From Streptomyces sp. DG2A-72 (lineage in GTDB: Bacteria; Actinomycetota; Actinomycetes; Streptomycetales; Streptomycetaceae), in the NCBI RefSeq assembly GCF_030499575.1, contig NZ_JASTLC010000001.1:4178001-4242000 (forward strand): a stretch of 64,000 nt of DNA. The letters are read 5' to 3'. This document shows positions 17,951 through 27,061 of the stretch, in pieces. The notes under the pieces are model-generated. The model ran no database searches, had not been told where the DNA came from, and saw nothing but the letters and a program-made list of their open reading frames with translations. A program made the translations under genes and the position numbers. How positions within the stretch are numbered: position 1 is the first letter of the stretch; each line of letters starts with the position of its first letter.

Positions 17951-19630
17951 ATGCAAACCCCCACATATCTGGCCGCTGAGCTCCGACTCCCCACCAACTG
18001 GCTCGACTACACGATCCTCGGCATCTACTTCGTCGTCGTCCTCGGCATCGGCTTCGCCGCTCGCCGCTCGGTGAAGACGAGCCTCGACTTCTTCCTCTCG
18101 GGCCGGTCGTTGCCGGCCTGGATCACAGGTCTCGCGTTCATCTCGGCGAACCTGGCCGCCACCGAGATCCTCGGCATGGCCGCCAACAGCGCGCAGTACG
18201 GCGCGTACACCGTGCACTGGTACTGGATCGGCGCCATCCCGGCCATGGTCTTCCTCGGCCTGGTGATGATGCCGTTCTACTACGGGAGCAAAGTGCGCTC
18301 GGTTCCCGAGATGCTGCTGCTGCGCTTCGACAAGTGGGCACATCTGCTCAGTTCGGCTCTGTTCGCCTTTGCCGCCGTTCTGATCGCCGGTGTGAACCTC
18401 TACGCCCTGGCGATCGTCGTCGAGGCCCTGCTCGGCTGGCCGCAGTGGGTGGCGATCGTGGTCGCGGGCGCGTTCGTGCTGGCGTACATCACCCTCGGCG
18501 GTCTGTCGTCCGCGATCTACAACGAGGTGCTGCAGTTCTTCGTGATCCTCGCGGCCCTCATCCCGGTCGTCGTGCTGGGCCTGAAGAAGGTCGGCGGCTG
18601 GGACGGTCTGACGGACTCGCTGACGAAGACGCACGGCGCCGACTTCACGACAGCGTGGGGCGGCACCGGCATCGGAAGCGACAACCCACTCGGCGCGAAC
18701 TGGCTGACGATCGTGCTCGGCCTGGGCTTCGTGCTGTCCTTCGGTTACTGGACGACGAACTTCGCGGAGGTCCAGCGCGCCCTGTCCGCGAAGAACCTGA
18801 GCGCCGCCCAGCGCACCCCGCTCATCGCCGCGTTCCCGAAGATCTTCATCGTGTTCCTGGTGATGATCCCGGGGCTGACGGTCGCGGCCCTGATCCCCGG
18901 CTTCGGCACCGCCGACTCGGGCTACCAGTACAACGACGCCATCCCGTATCTGATGGAGCAGTTGCTGCCCAACGGTGTCCTCGGCATCGCCGTGACCGGT
19001 CTGCTCGCGGCGTTCATGGCGGGCATGGCGGCCAACATTTCGTCCTTCAACACCGTGTTCACCAACGACATCTGGGCCCGGTACGTGGTCAAGGGCCGTC
19101 AGGACGAGTACTACGTCGGGTTCGGCCGCCTGATCACGGTGATCGGCGTGTGCGCCTCGATCGGCACGGCGTTCCTGGCGTCGTCGTTCTCGAACATCAT
19201 GAGCTACCTCCAGACGCTGTTCTCCTTCTTCAACGTGCCGATGTTCGTCGTCTTCATCGTCGGCATGTTCTGGAAGCGCGCCTCCGCGGTGTCCGGCTTC
19301 TGGGGACTGCTCGCCGGCACCGTGGCCGCGATGGTGAACTACTTCTGGATCTACAAGGAGGGGATCATCGACATCCCCTCCGACCAGGGCGCCAACTTCG
19401 TCTCCGCGATCGTGGGCTTCGTCGCCGGCGCGGTCGTCATGGTCGCCGTGTCGCTGTTCACCAAGCCGAAGCCGGCCGAGGAGCTCCAGGGCCTGGTCTA
19501 CGGCACCGTCTCGCCCGGCATGTCGGAGGCACCGGCCGTCGGCGACGACGCCTGGTACCGCAAGCCGGCCCTGCTGGGCTGGGGTGCGATCATCCTGGCC
19601 GCCGCCTGCTACATCCCGTTCTCGTTCTGA
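17951..19630 (+). CDS. Sodium:solute symporter (SSS family), probable sugar/galactoside importer
   Basis: The product of about 559 residues is a multi-span membrane protein (about 13-14 helices) of the SLC5/SSS family. It has DYTILGIYFVVVLGIGF in the first span, FLSGRSLPAWITGLAFISAN typical of the family's sodium-site helices, and conserved charged segments such as VLSFGYWTTNFAEVQRAL. ATG 17951 follows GCGAG; a GTG two codons earlier is possible. It is divergent from galTEK, so galactose or a galactoside is the likely substrate. That is inferred from position. Confidence 0.9.
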   Translation: MQTPTYLAAELRLPTNWLDYTILGIYFVVVLGIGFAARRSVKTSLDFFLSGRSLPAWITGLAFISANLAATEILGMAANSAQYGAYTVHWYWIGAIPAMVFLGLVMMPFYYGSKVRSVPEMLLLRFDKWAHLLSSALFAFAAVLIAGVNLYALAIVVEALLGWPQWVAIVVAGAFVLAYITLGGLSSAIYNEVLQFFVILAALIPVVVLGLKKVGGWDGLTDSLTKTHGADFTTAWGGTGIGSDNPLGANWLTIVLGLGFVLSFGYWTTNFAEVQRALSAKNLSAAQRTPLIAAFPKIFIVFLVMIPGLTVAALIPGFGTADSGYQYNDAIPYLMEQLLPNGVLGIAVTGLLAAFMAGMAANISSFNTVFTNDIWARYVVKGRQDEYYVGFGRLITVIGVCASIGTAFLASSFSNIMSYLQTLFSFFNVPMFVVFIVGMFWKRASAVSGFWGLLAGTVAAMVNYFWIYKEGIIDIPSDQGANFVSAIVGFVAGAVVMVAVSLFTKPKPAEELQGLVYGTVSPGMSEAPAVGDDAWYRKPALLGWGAIILAAACYIPFSF

Positions 19631-19660
19631 CGGCATCCTGGCAAGGGAGTTTGAGAAACC

Positions 19661-19987
19661 ATGTCTGAGCACTCCGGACACTCCGAATACTCCGAGAAGG
19701 ACGTCCTGCGGGAAGTCAGCGAGTTGCAGGCCAAGTCCGCCACCGCGGCCCGCATCTTCGACCTGCGCCGCATCATCGGCGGCCTGTTCGTGATCTACGG
19801 CGTGATCGTCACGATCGCGGGCATCTCCCCGTCCGACGCCGACCTGGACAAGGCCGAGGGCGTCAACATCAACCTCTGGACCGGGCTGGGCATGCTGGCG
19901 CTGGGGCTGTTCTTCCTGGCCTGGCTGTGGCTGCGGCCGACGCCTCCGCCGCCGCCGGACGTCCTGCCGGACGAGTCGGCCGAGTGA
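19661..19987 (+). CDS. Small two-span membrane protein coupled to the symporter
   Basis: The 108-residue product has a charged, helical N-terminus (EKDVLREVSELQAKSATAARI), two hydrophobic spans (about residues 40-58 and 70-88) and a proline-rich tail ending in Asp/Glu. It starts 30 bp after the symporter stop on the same strand and is followed by a terminator, so it is probably an accessory subunit or companion of that transporter. No named family is recognised. Confidence 0.82.
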   Translation: MSEHSGHSEYSEKDVLREVSELQAKSATAARIFDLRRIIGGLFVIYGVIVTIAGISPSDADLDKAEGVNINLWTGLGMLALGLFFLAWLWLRPTPPPPPDVLPDESAE

Positions 19988-20002
19988 CCTCGCCGGTGAG
20001 AT

Positions 20003-20035
20003 CGGGGCCGGAGTCCTTTACGGGCTCCGGCCCCG
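20003..20035 (+). terminator. Terminator after the symporter operon
   Basis: CGGGGCCGGAG (20003-20013) pairs with CTCCGGCCCCG (20025-20035). Three more pairs, one of them G-T, close a 5-base loop, and TTTCT follows. It lies 15 bp after the small membrane protein. Confidence 0.85.
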
Positions 20036-20081
20036 TTTCTGATCCACTCGGCGCCGTTTCTGACTCGGGCCTCGCTCTGAC

Positions 20082-20792
20082 CTACTCCAGTCCCGTCCCC
20101 GTCCCCGTCTCCGGAGCCGAGTGCGGTACCGGACCCGCTCGGTCCAGCAGCCCGGTCCTGGCCGCCAGGGCCGCCGCCTCCAGCCGCGACCCCACGCCCA
20201 GCTTCATCAGCACCCGCTGCACATGCGTGCGGGCGGTCGACGGGGCGATGCCCATGCCCGCCGCGATCAGCCGGGTGTCCTCGCCGTCGGCGACCCTGAC
20301 CAGGACCTCGACTTCTCTGGGCGTCAGCATCTGCAGCAGGCGCTGGCCCTCGTCGTCCGGCTGAACCGCCGGGTTGAGGAGTTCGCTGAAGGCGCCTTGC
20401 AGGAGCTGCGGCGCCACGGCCGCCTCGCCCGCCCTGGCCTTCATGATCGCTCGCTCCACGCCTTCGATGCGCTCGTCATGCCGTACATAGCCCGAGGCGC
20501 CCGCGGCGAACGCGGCGGCTATGCCGCGCGGTGACGGCACGGGCCCGAGAACCAGCACCGCGACCTGCGGGCGCTCCCGTTTGATCTTCAGCACCGGGTC
20601 GAACGTCCCCGGCTCGGCCGGTGCCGCCGTGCCGAGCAGGCACACCTCAGGTGCGCGCGTGATCACCAGTTCCGCCGCGCCCGCGGCCGGTGCCGCCGCG
20701 GCGAGCACGCGATGGCCCCGCAGTTTCAGCGCCGAGGCCAGTGCCTCGGCCAGCAGTCGGTGGTCGTCGACCACCATGAGCCGCACTCCCAT
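20082..20792 (-). CDS. LuxR-type response regulator with degenerate receiver
   Basis: The 236-residue product has a receiver-like N-terminus (RLMVVDDHRLLAEAL) and a C-terminal LuxR helix-turn-helix (MLTPREVEVLVRVADGED through STARTHVQRVLMKLGV). The expected phosphoacceptor position reads LLGTAAP (Gly for Asp), the switch Thr/Ser is Gly in VLVLGP, and the Lys position is GYVRHD. Conventional phosphorylation is therefore unlikely. ATG 20792 follows a GGGGGG run that may serve as ribosome binding site. No kinase is adjacent. Targets are unknown. Confidence 0.87.
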   Translation of the reverse strand: MGVRLMVVDDHRLLAEALASALKLRGHRVLAAAAPAAGAAELVITRAPEVCLLGTAAPAEPGTFDPVLKIKRERPQVAVLVLGPVPSPRGIAAAFAAGASGYVRHDERIEGVERAIMKARAGEAAVAPQLLQGAFSELLNPAVQPDDEGQRLLQMLTPREVEVLVRVADGEDTRLIAAGMGIAPSTARTHVQRVLMKLGVGSRLEAAALAARTGLLDRAGPVPHSAPETGTGTGLE

Positions 20793-21002
20793 CGAGCAAC
20801 CCCCCAGTCCCCCCAATGGATGCCCCACTATGCATGCCCACTGGTCCGCGCGGCCAGAAGCCCCCACCCGGCTCCCCCGCTCTTCATGCCCCCGGAAGCT
20901 ACACGCTTGTTCGACGTTGCGCTCCCCTACCGGTGAGAAGTGCCCCGGATCGACGGAACTTCTCGCTTTCCGCTCGTTCGAGGGTGATGGGGCGGTACGC
21001 GC

Positions 21003-21034
21003 ACGGCCCCGCCTCTGAGCAGGGACGGGGCCGT
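21003..21034 (-). terminator. Terminator after the first PQQ-propeller gene
   Basis: ACGGCCCCG (21003-21011) pairs with CGGGGCCGT (21026-21034), 18 bp beyond the stop codon of the minus-strand gene. The remaining interval 20793-21002 shows no other feature I can support. Confidence 0.7.
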
Positions 21035-21051
21035 CAACGCGGGCGAGTGGT

Positions 21052-22860
21052 TCAGCCGTTCGTGCCGAACGCGATCACCAGGTACCTCTTGTCGTCCGGA
21101 TTTCCGAGTTCACTCGCGTACACGGAAGACATGTACAGATGCCCCTGCGAGTAGAGGAGTTCGGAGTACTGCGGAGACATACGGGTCTCCACATCCCGCA
21201 CCGTCTTCACGGCCGGGTTCTCCAGCAGCTTCGTCTCCTTGAAGCTGCCACCGTCGATGCTGACGATCTGTCCGCCCTTGTCGTACGGCGGACGCTTGTA
21301 CGCGATGATGTTGCCGCCGTCCATACGCAGCGGCGTGATCGTGTACCGGTCGCCCGCGTCCGCGCGCTGCCCGGTCTGCTTGCCGGTGGCCAGGTCGAAG
21401 GCGACGATCTCGTTGGTACGGCCGTACTCGCCGCCGCCGTCGTGCTCCTGGGTCTCCACATAGAGCCGGTCGTTGCCCACCACGACGCCCGTGCAGGACT
21501 CGATCCTGGTGACGCCGGAGCAGCGGGCCTCGAACTGGTCGCCCGGCACGGAGATGCGGATGCGCAGCTTGCCGGTGCTGTTGTCGATCGAGAAGACGTC
21601 CGTGATGCCGATGGCGTCCTTGGAGTCGCCGACCTCGGCGGCCACGACGAGCGGCTGGGTGGACACGACGCTGGCGTACTCGACCCCCTCGGCCAGCTTG
21701 TACTCGGAGTTCACCTTCCCGGACTTCGGATCGATGGTCTGGATGTGCAGCTGGGGATTGTCGTAGGAGCCGCACCTGCGGACCGCGACCAGCTTCTCGC
21801 CGCCGGCGTACCCGGCGTCGTGGCAGTCCTCGTTGGCCTTGGGGATCCACAGCGGCTTGCCGGACTCGAGGTCGAACGCGGCGCCGCCGCCGGAGCCGCC
21901 GGCGGCGACCGTGCCGCCGCTGACGGTGATGTTGTCGAACCGGATCGGCTGGCCGCCGACCTCGGCGGTCTTCGTCCACAGCTTTTTGCCGGCGTCGAGG
22001 TCGAGCGCGGCGATCTGGGTGCAGCCGTTCGAGGGCTTCGCCTTGGTCGGCATCGCGGGCTCGAAGGCGACGGCCGTCAGGTTGTCCTCGGTGACGTGCT
22101 TGCTGGCCTGGCAGACCGGGCCCGGCAGCGGGATCTTCCACAGCTCGGTGCCCTTGTCGGGGTCGTAGCCGACGATCTCGGCGACGCCGCTCTTCACGTA
22201 CGCCTTGTCGGTCAGCCACGAGCCGGACACGACGACGGTGGTGTCGTCCGCGACCTTGGGTGACGGGACCTGGAAGAGGACCTGCGAGGAGGCGTCGGCG
22301 GGCGCCTTCTCCGTGCCGGCGGGGACGCTGCCGCCGCCTCCCGTGCCGTCGTCGTCCCCGCCGCCGGTGCCGCCGCTGGAGCCGGCGGTGTCGTCCTTGC
22401 CGCCCTCGTCACCGGACTGCGAGTACCACACGCCGCCGACGATCAGCGCGATCACCACGACGGCCGCCACGATCACGGCCAGCGTCGTGTTGGACTTCCG
22501 CCCGCCGCCGTTCGGCACGGTGGGGTGGGGGTGCTGCGGCATGCCCGGCTGCGGATAGCCGTAGCCGGAGGGCTGGCCGTACGGGTTCTGCGGCTGTGCG
22601 TACGGGTTGGGCTGCTGGCCCGGGTAGCCGTATCCGGGCGGGGGCGACTGGGGGTGGCCGAAGCCGGGCTGCGGCGGTGGGGCGGCGGGTGGCATGCCCT
22701 GGGGGGCGTGCGGTGGGTGCGCGGGGGGCTGCGGTGCGCCGAAACCGCCGGGGCCCGACTGCTGGGGCGGTTGCGGCTGGGGCGGCTGGTCCTGGGGTGG
22801 GCCGAACCCTCCCCCCTGCGGGGGCTGGTGGGGCGGCGGTGGGGGCGGCGGCTGGGTCAT
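21052..22860 (-). CDS. Membrane-anchored PQQ-like beta-propeller protein (copy A)
   Basis: The 602-residue product begins with about 120 residues rich in Pro, Gln, Gly and Tyr, a disordered cytoplasmic segment. One membrane span follows (TLAVIVAAVVVIALIVGGVW, about residues 126-145), then a Gly/Asp linker and an extracytoplasmic domain of about 400 residues. That domain has repeated blades such as VVSGSWLTDKAYV, ALDLDAGKKLW and AFDLESGKPLW, the PQQ/WD-like pattern. No enzymatic PQQ-site residues are obvious, so a binding or sensing role at the cell surface is likelier. It is a tandem paralogue of the next upstream gene. Confidence 0.85.
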   Translation of the reverse strand: MTQPPPPPPPHQPPQGGGFGPPQDQPPQPQPPQQSGPGGFGAPQPPAHPPHAPQGMPPAAPPPQPGFGHPQSPPPGYGYPGQQPNPYAQPQNPYGQPSGYGYPQPGMPQHPHPTVPNGGGRKSNTTLAVIVAAVVVIALIVGGVWYSQSGDEGGKDDTAGSSGGTGGGDDDGTGGGGSVPAGTEKAPADASSQVLFQVPSPKVADDTTVVVSGSWLTDKAYVKSGVAEIVGYDPDKGTELWKIPLPGPVCQASKHVTEDNLTAVAFEPAMPTKAKPSNGCTQIAALDLDAGKKLWTKTAEVGGQPIRFDNITVSGGTVAAGGSGGGAAFDLESGKPLWIPKANEDCHDAGYAGGEKLVAVRRCGSYDNPQLHIQTIDPKSGKVNSEYKLAEGVEYASVVSTQPLVVAAEVGDSKDAIGITDVFSIDNSTGKLRIRISVPGDQFEARCSGVTRIESCTGVVVGNDRLYVETQEHDGGGEYGRTNEIVAFDLATGKQTGQRADAGDRYTITPLRMDGGNIIAYKRPPYDKGGQIVSIDGGSFKETKLLENPAVKTVRDVETRMSPQYSELLYSQGHLYMSSVYASELGNPDDKRYLVIAFGTNG

Positions 22861-22943
22861 GGCGTGGGTACCTCAGGGGAGGGGGACGGCGGGTGCGGCG
22901 GGTACTCAGGGGACGGCGGTCAAGGTCATGCCTGGTGCGCGCC

Positions 22944-24788
22944 TCACTTGCCGAAGGCGAGCATCAGCTTCTCCTTGCTCTCGTCGTTGCCGCTCAGCCG
23001 GGTGCTCGCGAGGTAGAAACGCCCGTCGACCCAGTCGAACACGCTGGAGAAGAAGCCGTTTTCGACGTTCGCCGTGCCCGCCGGGTTCTGCAGCAGCTTC
23101 GTCGGCGTGTGGCTGCTGCCGGTCACCGGGATCGACACGACCTGGCCGCCCGCGTCGTACGACGGCTGGACGTACGCGATGAGCTTGCCGTCCTCGACCT
23201 TGATCGGCAGCATCGGCTCCTCCACCGGGGACTTGACGCGCCACTTCTCCTTGCCGTTGGCGAGGTTGATCGCGACGATCTCGTTGGCGGTGGTGGTGGC
23301 GTCGGTGGGCAGGTAGAGCGTGTCGGCGTCGGCGGCCGAACCGGTGCAGCCCTGCAGATCACGCTGGAGGATGGCCCATCCGCACTTGGCGCCGATGTTG
23401 AGGTCGACGCCGACCTGCGAGCGGAACTTGCCGCCGGCGCCGAAGGTGGAGATGTTCCACGCCTTCTTGTCCTCGTTGGTGCTGTAGATGACCAACGGGT
23501 CGAGGGAGTAGACGCGCGCGACCTTCCAGCCCGTCTGGAACTTCCGGGTCCACTTGGCCTTGCCGGTCGCCGGGTCGAGCTCCTGCACCTCGTCGTGCTC
23601 ATTGGTGCCGGTGGCATCGCAGGACGCCACGGCGATCAGCTTCTCACCGCCCGCGAACGCGTCCGGGAAGCACTTGTCGCCGTACCTCGTCTTGTCCCAC
23701 AGCTTGTCGCCGCTGTCGATGTCGTACGCCGTACCGGACTGCGAGCGGCCCACCATCAGCGTCTTGCCGGTGATGGACAACTCGACGTCGAGCGTGCTGT
23801 CGAACAGCGCGCCGTCGCCGACCGTGCCCTTCCAGCCCTGTTCGCCGGTGTTGAGGTCGATCTGCTGGAGCTGGTTGCACTTGGCGCGGTCGCTGCTGCC
23901 GTTCATGTACGCCACGACGATCTTGTCGCCGGACGACTTCTGCGGCGTGACCGCGCAGATCTTCTGCGGGAAGGTGATCGGGTCCCAGGTCTCGCTGCCG
24001 TCGCCGACGTTGTAGGCGAAGAGCTGCTTGTACGCCGCCTTCACCGCCGCCTTGTCGGTGATCCACAGGCCGGGGGCGTCGGCGCCGCTGCCGGGCGCGT
24101 CCGGTGCCTCCTTGTACCAGAGCACCTTCGACTCGCCCGCCTGGCGACCCTCGTTGAGGTCCTCCGGGTCGGAGCCGCCGTCACCGCCGCCGCCGTCACC
24201 GGAGCCGGTCGGGGCATCGGAGCCCTTCGGGTCGTCGCTCTGCTGGGCGACCGGCTTCTTGTCCTTGTCGTTGCCGCCACTGGTCACCGCGAACACGGTG
24301 CCGCCGATGACGACCAGCGCCGCGACCGCGGCGCCGATGACGAGAGCGGGCTTTCCCTTGAAGGGGTTGCGCGAGCCGGGGCCAGGCGCGCCCGGGTACT
24401 GCGGCGGCGGGTAGCCGTAACCCTGGGCGGGCTGCTGGCCGTAGGGCCCGGGCTGCTGCTGGCCGTACGGTCCCGGCTGCTGCGGCGGCTGGGCGTACGG
24501 ACCGGAGGCGTAGGGCCCCGGCTGCTGGCCGTACGGGCCTGGCTGCCCCGGCTGCTGCGGGTAGCCGTACCCCGGCTGCGGGGTGCCCGACGGCGGGCCC
24601 TGCGGGGGCGGCGGTGCCTGGGGCGGGCCCTGGGGCGGAGGGGGTGTCTGAGGGGGGCCCTGCGGCGGGGGCGGGGGCTGCGGAGCGCCACCCTGCTGCG
24701 GGGGCTGCGGTGCTCCGAAGCCGCCCTGGCGTGGGTCCTGTGGTGCTCCGAAGCCGCCTTGCGGCGGCTGGTTGGGCGGCTGGCTCAT
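22944..24788 (-). CDS. Membrane-anchored PQQ-like beta-propeller protein (copy B)
   Basis: The 614-residue product repeats the plan of its neighbour. It has a Pro/Gln/Gly/Tyr-rich N-terminus of about 145 residues, one span (ALVIGAAVAALVVIGGTVFA), an acidic Gly/Ser linker, then a propeller with blades such as LLWYK-type, ELDPATGKAKW and AINLANGKEKW. ATG 24788 follows GGGGGAACC; the frame extends ten codons upstream without a better site. It is transcribed before copy A, with 83 bp between. Function unknown; the duplication suggests paired surface proteins. Confidence 0.85.
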   Translation of the reverse strand: MSQPPNQPPQGGFGAPQDPRQGGFGAPQPPQQGGAPQPPPPPQGPPQTPPPPQGPPQAPPPPQGPPSGTPQPGYGYPQQPGQPGPYGQQPGPYASGPYAQPPQQPGPYGQQQPGPYGQQPAQGYGYPPPQYPGAPGPGSRNPFKGKPALVIGAAVAALVVIGGTVFAVTSGGNDKDKKPVAQQSDDPKGSDAPTGSGDGGGGDGGSDPEDLNEGRQAGESKVLWYKEAPDAPGSGADAPGLWITDKAAVKAAYKQLFAYNVGDGSETWDPITFPQKICAVTPQKSSGDKIVVAYMNGSSDRAKCNQLQQIDLNTGEQGWKGTVGDGALFDSTLDVELSITGKTLMVGRSQSGTAYDIDSGDKLWDKTRYGDKCFPDAFAGGEKLIAVASCDATGTNEHDEVQELDPATGKAKWTRKFQTGWKVARVYSLDPLVIYSTNEDKKAWNISTFGAGGKFRSQVGVDLNIGAKCGWAILQRDLQGCTGSAADADTLYLPTDATTTANEIVAINLANGKEKWRVKSPVEEPMLPIKVEDGKLIAYVQPSYDAGGQVVSIPVTGSSHTPTKLLQNPAGTANVENGFFSSVFDWVDGRFYLASTRLSGNDESKEKLMLAFGK

Positions 24789-25011
24789 GAGCGGTTCCCC
24801 CTTCGACCGGTGTGGTGCCACGTTCTGTGCCGTCGCGTCTCGGCCACACCAGCCGTCTCTCAGACTTTTCTCAGACGAGCCTTTCTATCACCCGCCGCCG
24901 ACAGCGCACCGGCGCTCATCGGCCCCTGTTCCCAAGGGAGGACCGGCCTGTGATGCCCTCGTTATGACCCTTCACGCCCCCTTCACGCACCAGCGCGCCG
25001 GGCCCCAAGTG

Positions 25012-26814
25012 CTACGCGTCCTCGGCGAGTTCCAGCCAGCGCAGTTCCAGTTCCTCCCGCTCGCCGGTCAACTGCCGCAGCTCGGCGTCCAGTTCGGCCA
25101 CCTTTGCGAAGTCCGTGGCGTTGTCGGCGATCCGGTCGTGCAGCTTGGTCTCCTTCTCGGAGATCTTGTCGAGCTGCCGCTCGATCTTCTGCAGCTCCTT
25201 CTTGGCGGCGCGCTGGTCGGCGGCGCTCGGCCCGGCGGCGGACTTCACCGCGACGGGCGCCGAAGCGGCCACCGCCTCCTCCATGCGCCGGCGCCGCTCC
25301 AGGTACTCGTCGATGCCGCGCGGCAGCATCCGCAGGGTGGCGTCGCCGAGGAGGGCGAAGACCCGGTCCGTCGTCCGCTCGATGAAGAACCGGTCGTGGG
25401 AGATGACGATCATCGAGCCGGGCCAGCCGTCGAGGACGTCCTCGAGCTGGGTGAGGGTCTCGATGTCGAGGTCGTTGGTGGGCTCGTCGAGGAAGAGGAC
25501 ATTGGGCTCGTCCATGAGGAGCCGGAGGATCTGGAGCCTGCGCCGCTCACCACCGGACAGATCACCGACCGGCGTCCACTGCTTCTCCTTGTTGAAGCCG
25601 AACGTCTCGCACAGCTGCCCGGCGGTCATCTCGCGTCCCTTGCCGAGATCGACGCGCTCCCGCACCTGCTGCACGGCTTCCAGCACCCGCAGGCCGGGGT
25701 CGAGTTCGCCGACCTCCTGGGAGAGATAGGCGAGCTTGACGGTCTTTCCTACGGCGATCCGCCCGCCGGCCGGCTGCGCCTCGCCCTCGGTCCGTGCCGC
25801 CTCGGCCATGGCGCGCAGCAGGGAGGTCTTGCCGGCGCCGTTGACGCCGACGAGACCGATGCGGTCGCCGGGGCCGAGCTGCCACGTCAGATGCTTGAGC
25901 AGCACCTTCGGCCCGGCCTGGACGGTCACGTCCTCCAGGTCGAAGACCGTCTTGCCGAGCCGCGAGGACGCGAACTTCATCAGCTCGCTGCTGTCCCGGG
26001 GCGGCGGTACGTCCGCGATCAGCTCGTTGGCGGCCTCGACGCGGAAGCGGGGCTTCGACGTACGGGCGGGGGCGCCGCGCCGCAGCCAGGCCAGCTCCTT
26101 GCGGACCAGGTTCTGCCGCTTGGTCTCCTCGGTGGCGGCGATGCGCTCGCGTTCGGCGCGCGCGAAGACGTAGTTGGAGTAGCCGCCCTCGTACTCGTAG
26201 ACCGAGCCCTTCTGCACGTCCCACATGCGCGTGCAGACCTGGTCCAGGAACCAGCGGTCGTGGGTGACGCACACGAGCGCGGACCGGCGCTCGCGCAGGT
26301 GCTGGGCGAGCCAGGCGATGCCCTCCACGTCGAGGTGGTTGGTGGGCTCGTCCAGGACGATCAGGTCCTGCTCGTCGATGAGCAGCTTGGCGAGCGCGAT
26401 ACGGCGGCGCTCACCGCCGGAGAGGGGGCCGATGACGGTGTCCAGCCCCTGCGGGAACCCGGGCAGGTCAAGCCCTCCGAACAGCCCGGTGAGCACATCC
26501 CTGATCTTGGCGTTGCCCGCCCACTCATGGTCGGCCAGATCCCGGATGACCTCGTGGCGCACGGTGGCTGCCGGGTCGAGGGAGTCGTGCTGGGTCAGCA
26601 CACCCAGCCGCAGCCCGCCGGAGTGCGTGACGCGTCCGGTGTCGGCCTGCTCCAGCTTGGCGAGCATCCGGATGAGGGTCGTCTTGCCGTCGCCATTACG
26701 GCCCACGACGCCGATGCGTTCCCCCTCGGAGACGCCGAGGGAGATCCCGTCGAGCAGGGCACGGGTGCCGTACACCTTGCTGACGTTCTCGACATTGACC
26801 AGATTGACGGCCAT
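25012..26814 (-). CDS. ABC-F family ATPase (Uup-like), ribosome-associated
   Basis: The 600-residue protein has two ABC domains and no membrane spans, the ABC-F plan. Domain 1 has Walker A GRNGDGKTTL, signature LSGGERRRIALAKLL and Walker B LIVLDEPTNHLD. Domain 2 has GVNGAGKTSLL, LSGGERRRLQILRLL and VLFLDEPTNDLD. A linker lies between them, and a C-terminal coiled coil (AAKKELQKIERQLDKISEKE onward) is typical of Uup. Such proteins act on translating ribosomes or rescue stalled states. An antibiotic-resistance role is possible for ABC-F proteins but the tail favours the housekeeping type. Confidence 0.93.
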   Translation of the reverse strand: MAVNLVNVENVSKVYGTRALLDGISLGVSEGERIGVVGRNGDGKTTLIRMLAKLEQADTGRVTHSGGLRLGVLTQHDSLDPAATVRHEVIRDLADHEWAGNAKIRDVLTGLFGGLDLPGFPQGLDTVIGPLSGGERRRIALAKLLIDEQDLIVLDEPTNHLDVEGIAWLAQHLRERRSALVCVTHDRWFLDQVCTRMWDVQKGSVYEYEGGYSNYVFARAERERIAATEETKRQNLVRKELAWLRRGAPARTSKPRFRVEAANELIADVPPPRDSSELMKFASSRLGKTVFDLEDVTVQAGPKVLLKHLTWQLGPGDRIGLVGVNGAGKTSLLRAMAEAARTEGEAQPAGGRIAVGKTVKLAYLSQEVGELDPGLRVLEAVQQVRERVDLGKGREMTAGQLCETFGFNKEKQWTPVGDLSGGERRRLQILRLLMDEPNVLFLDEPTNDLDIETLTQLEDVLDGWPGSMIVISHDRFFIERTTDRVFALLGDATLRMLPRGIDEYLERRRRMEEAVAASAPVAVKSAAGPSAADQRAAKKELQKIERQLDKISEKETKLHDRIADNATDFAKVAELDAELRQLTGEREELELRWLELAEDA

Positions 26815-26830
26815 TACTCTCCTGACACGG

Positions 26831-26844
26831 GGGTCGATCGACCC
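26831..26844. promoter_or_regulatory. 14-bp perfect palindrome upstream of the ABC-F gene
   Basis: GGGTCGATCGACCC is a perfect palindrome lying 17-30 bp before the ABC-F start codon. It could be an operator or form a small leader hairpin. No regulator is identified. Confidence 0.4.
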
Positions 26845-26905
26845 TCCAGGGTAGTCGGCGGGGCGGGGTGCGGTCCGTCCGGCGGGGTTTCCCGGGCGGC
26901 ATCGG

Positions 26906-26944
26906 CCGCTGGACCACCGGCGGCTCCGTCCGCTGGACCACCGG
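26906..26944. repeat. Direct repeat CCGCTGGACCACCGG
   Basis: The 15-mer occurs at 26906-26920 and 26930-26944 (24-bp offset). It lies in the 247-bp interval between the divergent ABC-F and SseB-like genes. Otherwise that interval shows only a weak -10-like TAGCAT at 27004-27009. Confidence 0.5.
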
Positions 26945-27061
26945 TCGGCCTGGCCGAAACGCGGAGGCTGGGTCCTTTCTGGATTCCTCTGGACTCAGCG
27001 GCCTAGCATGATCGTTCGCTTGTGCGATGAGCGGTGATGTCTGCGACCGGGGGTGGCCAAC

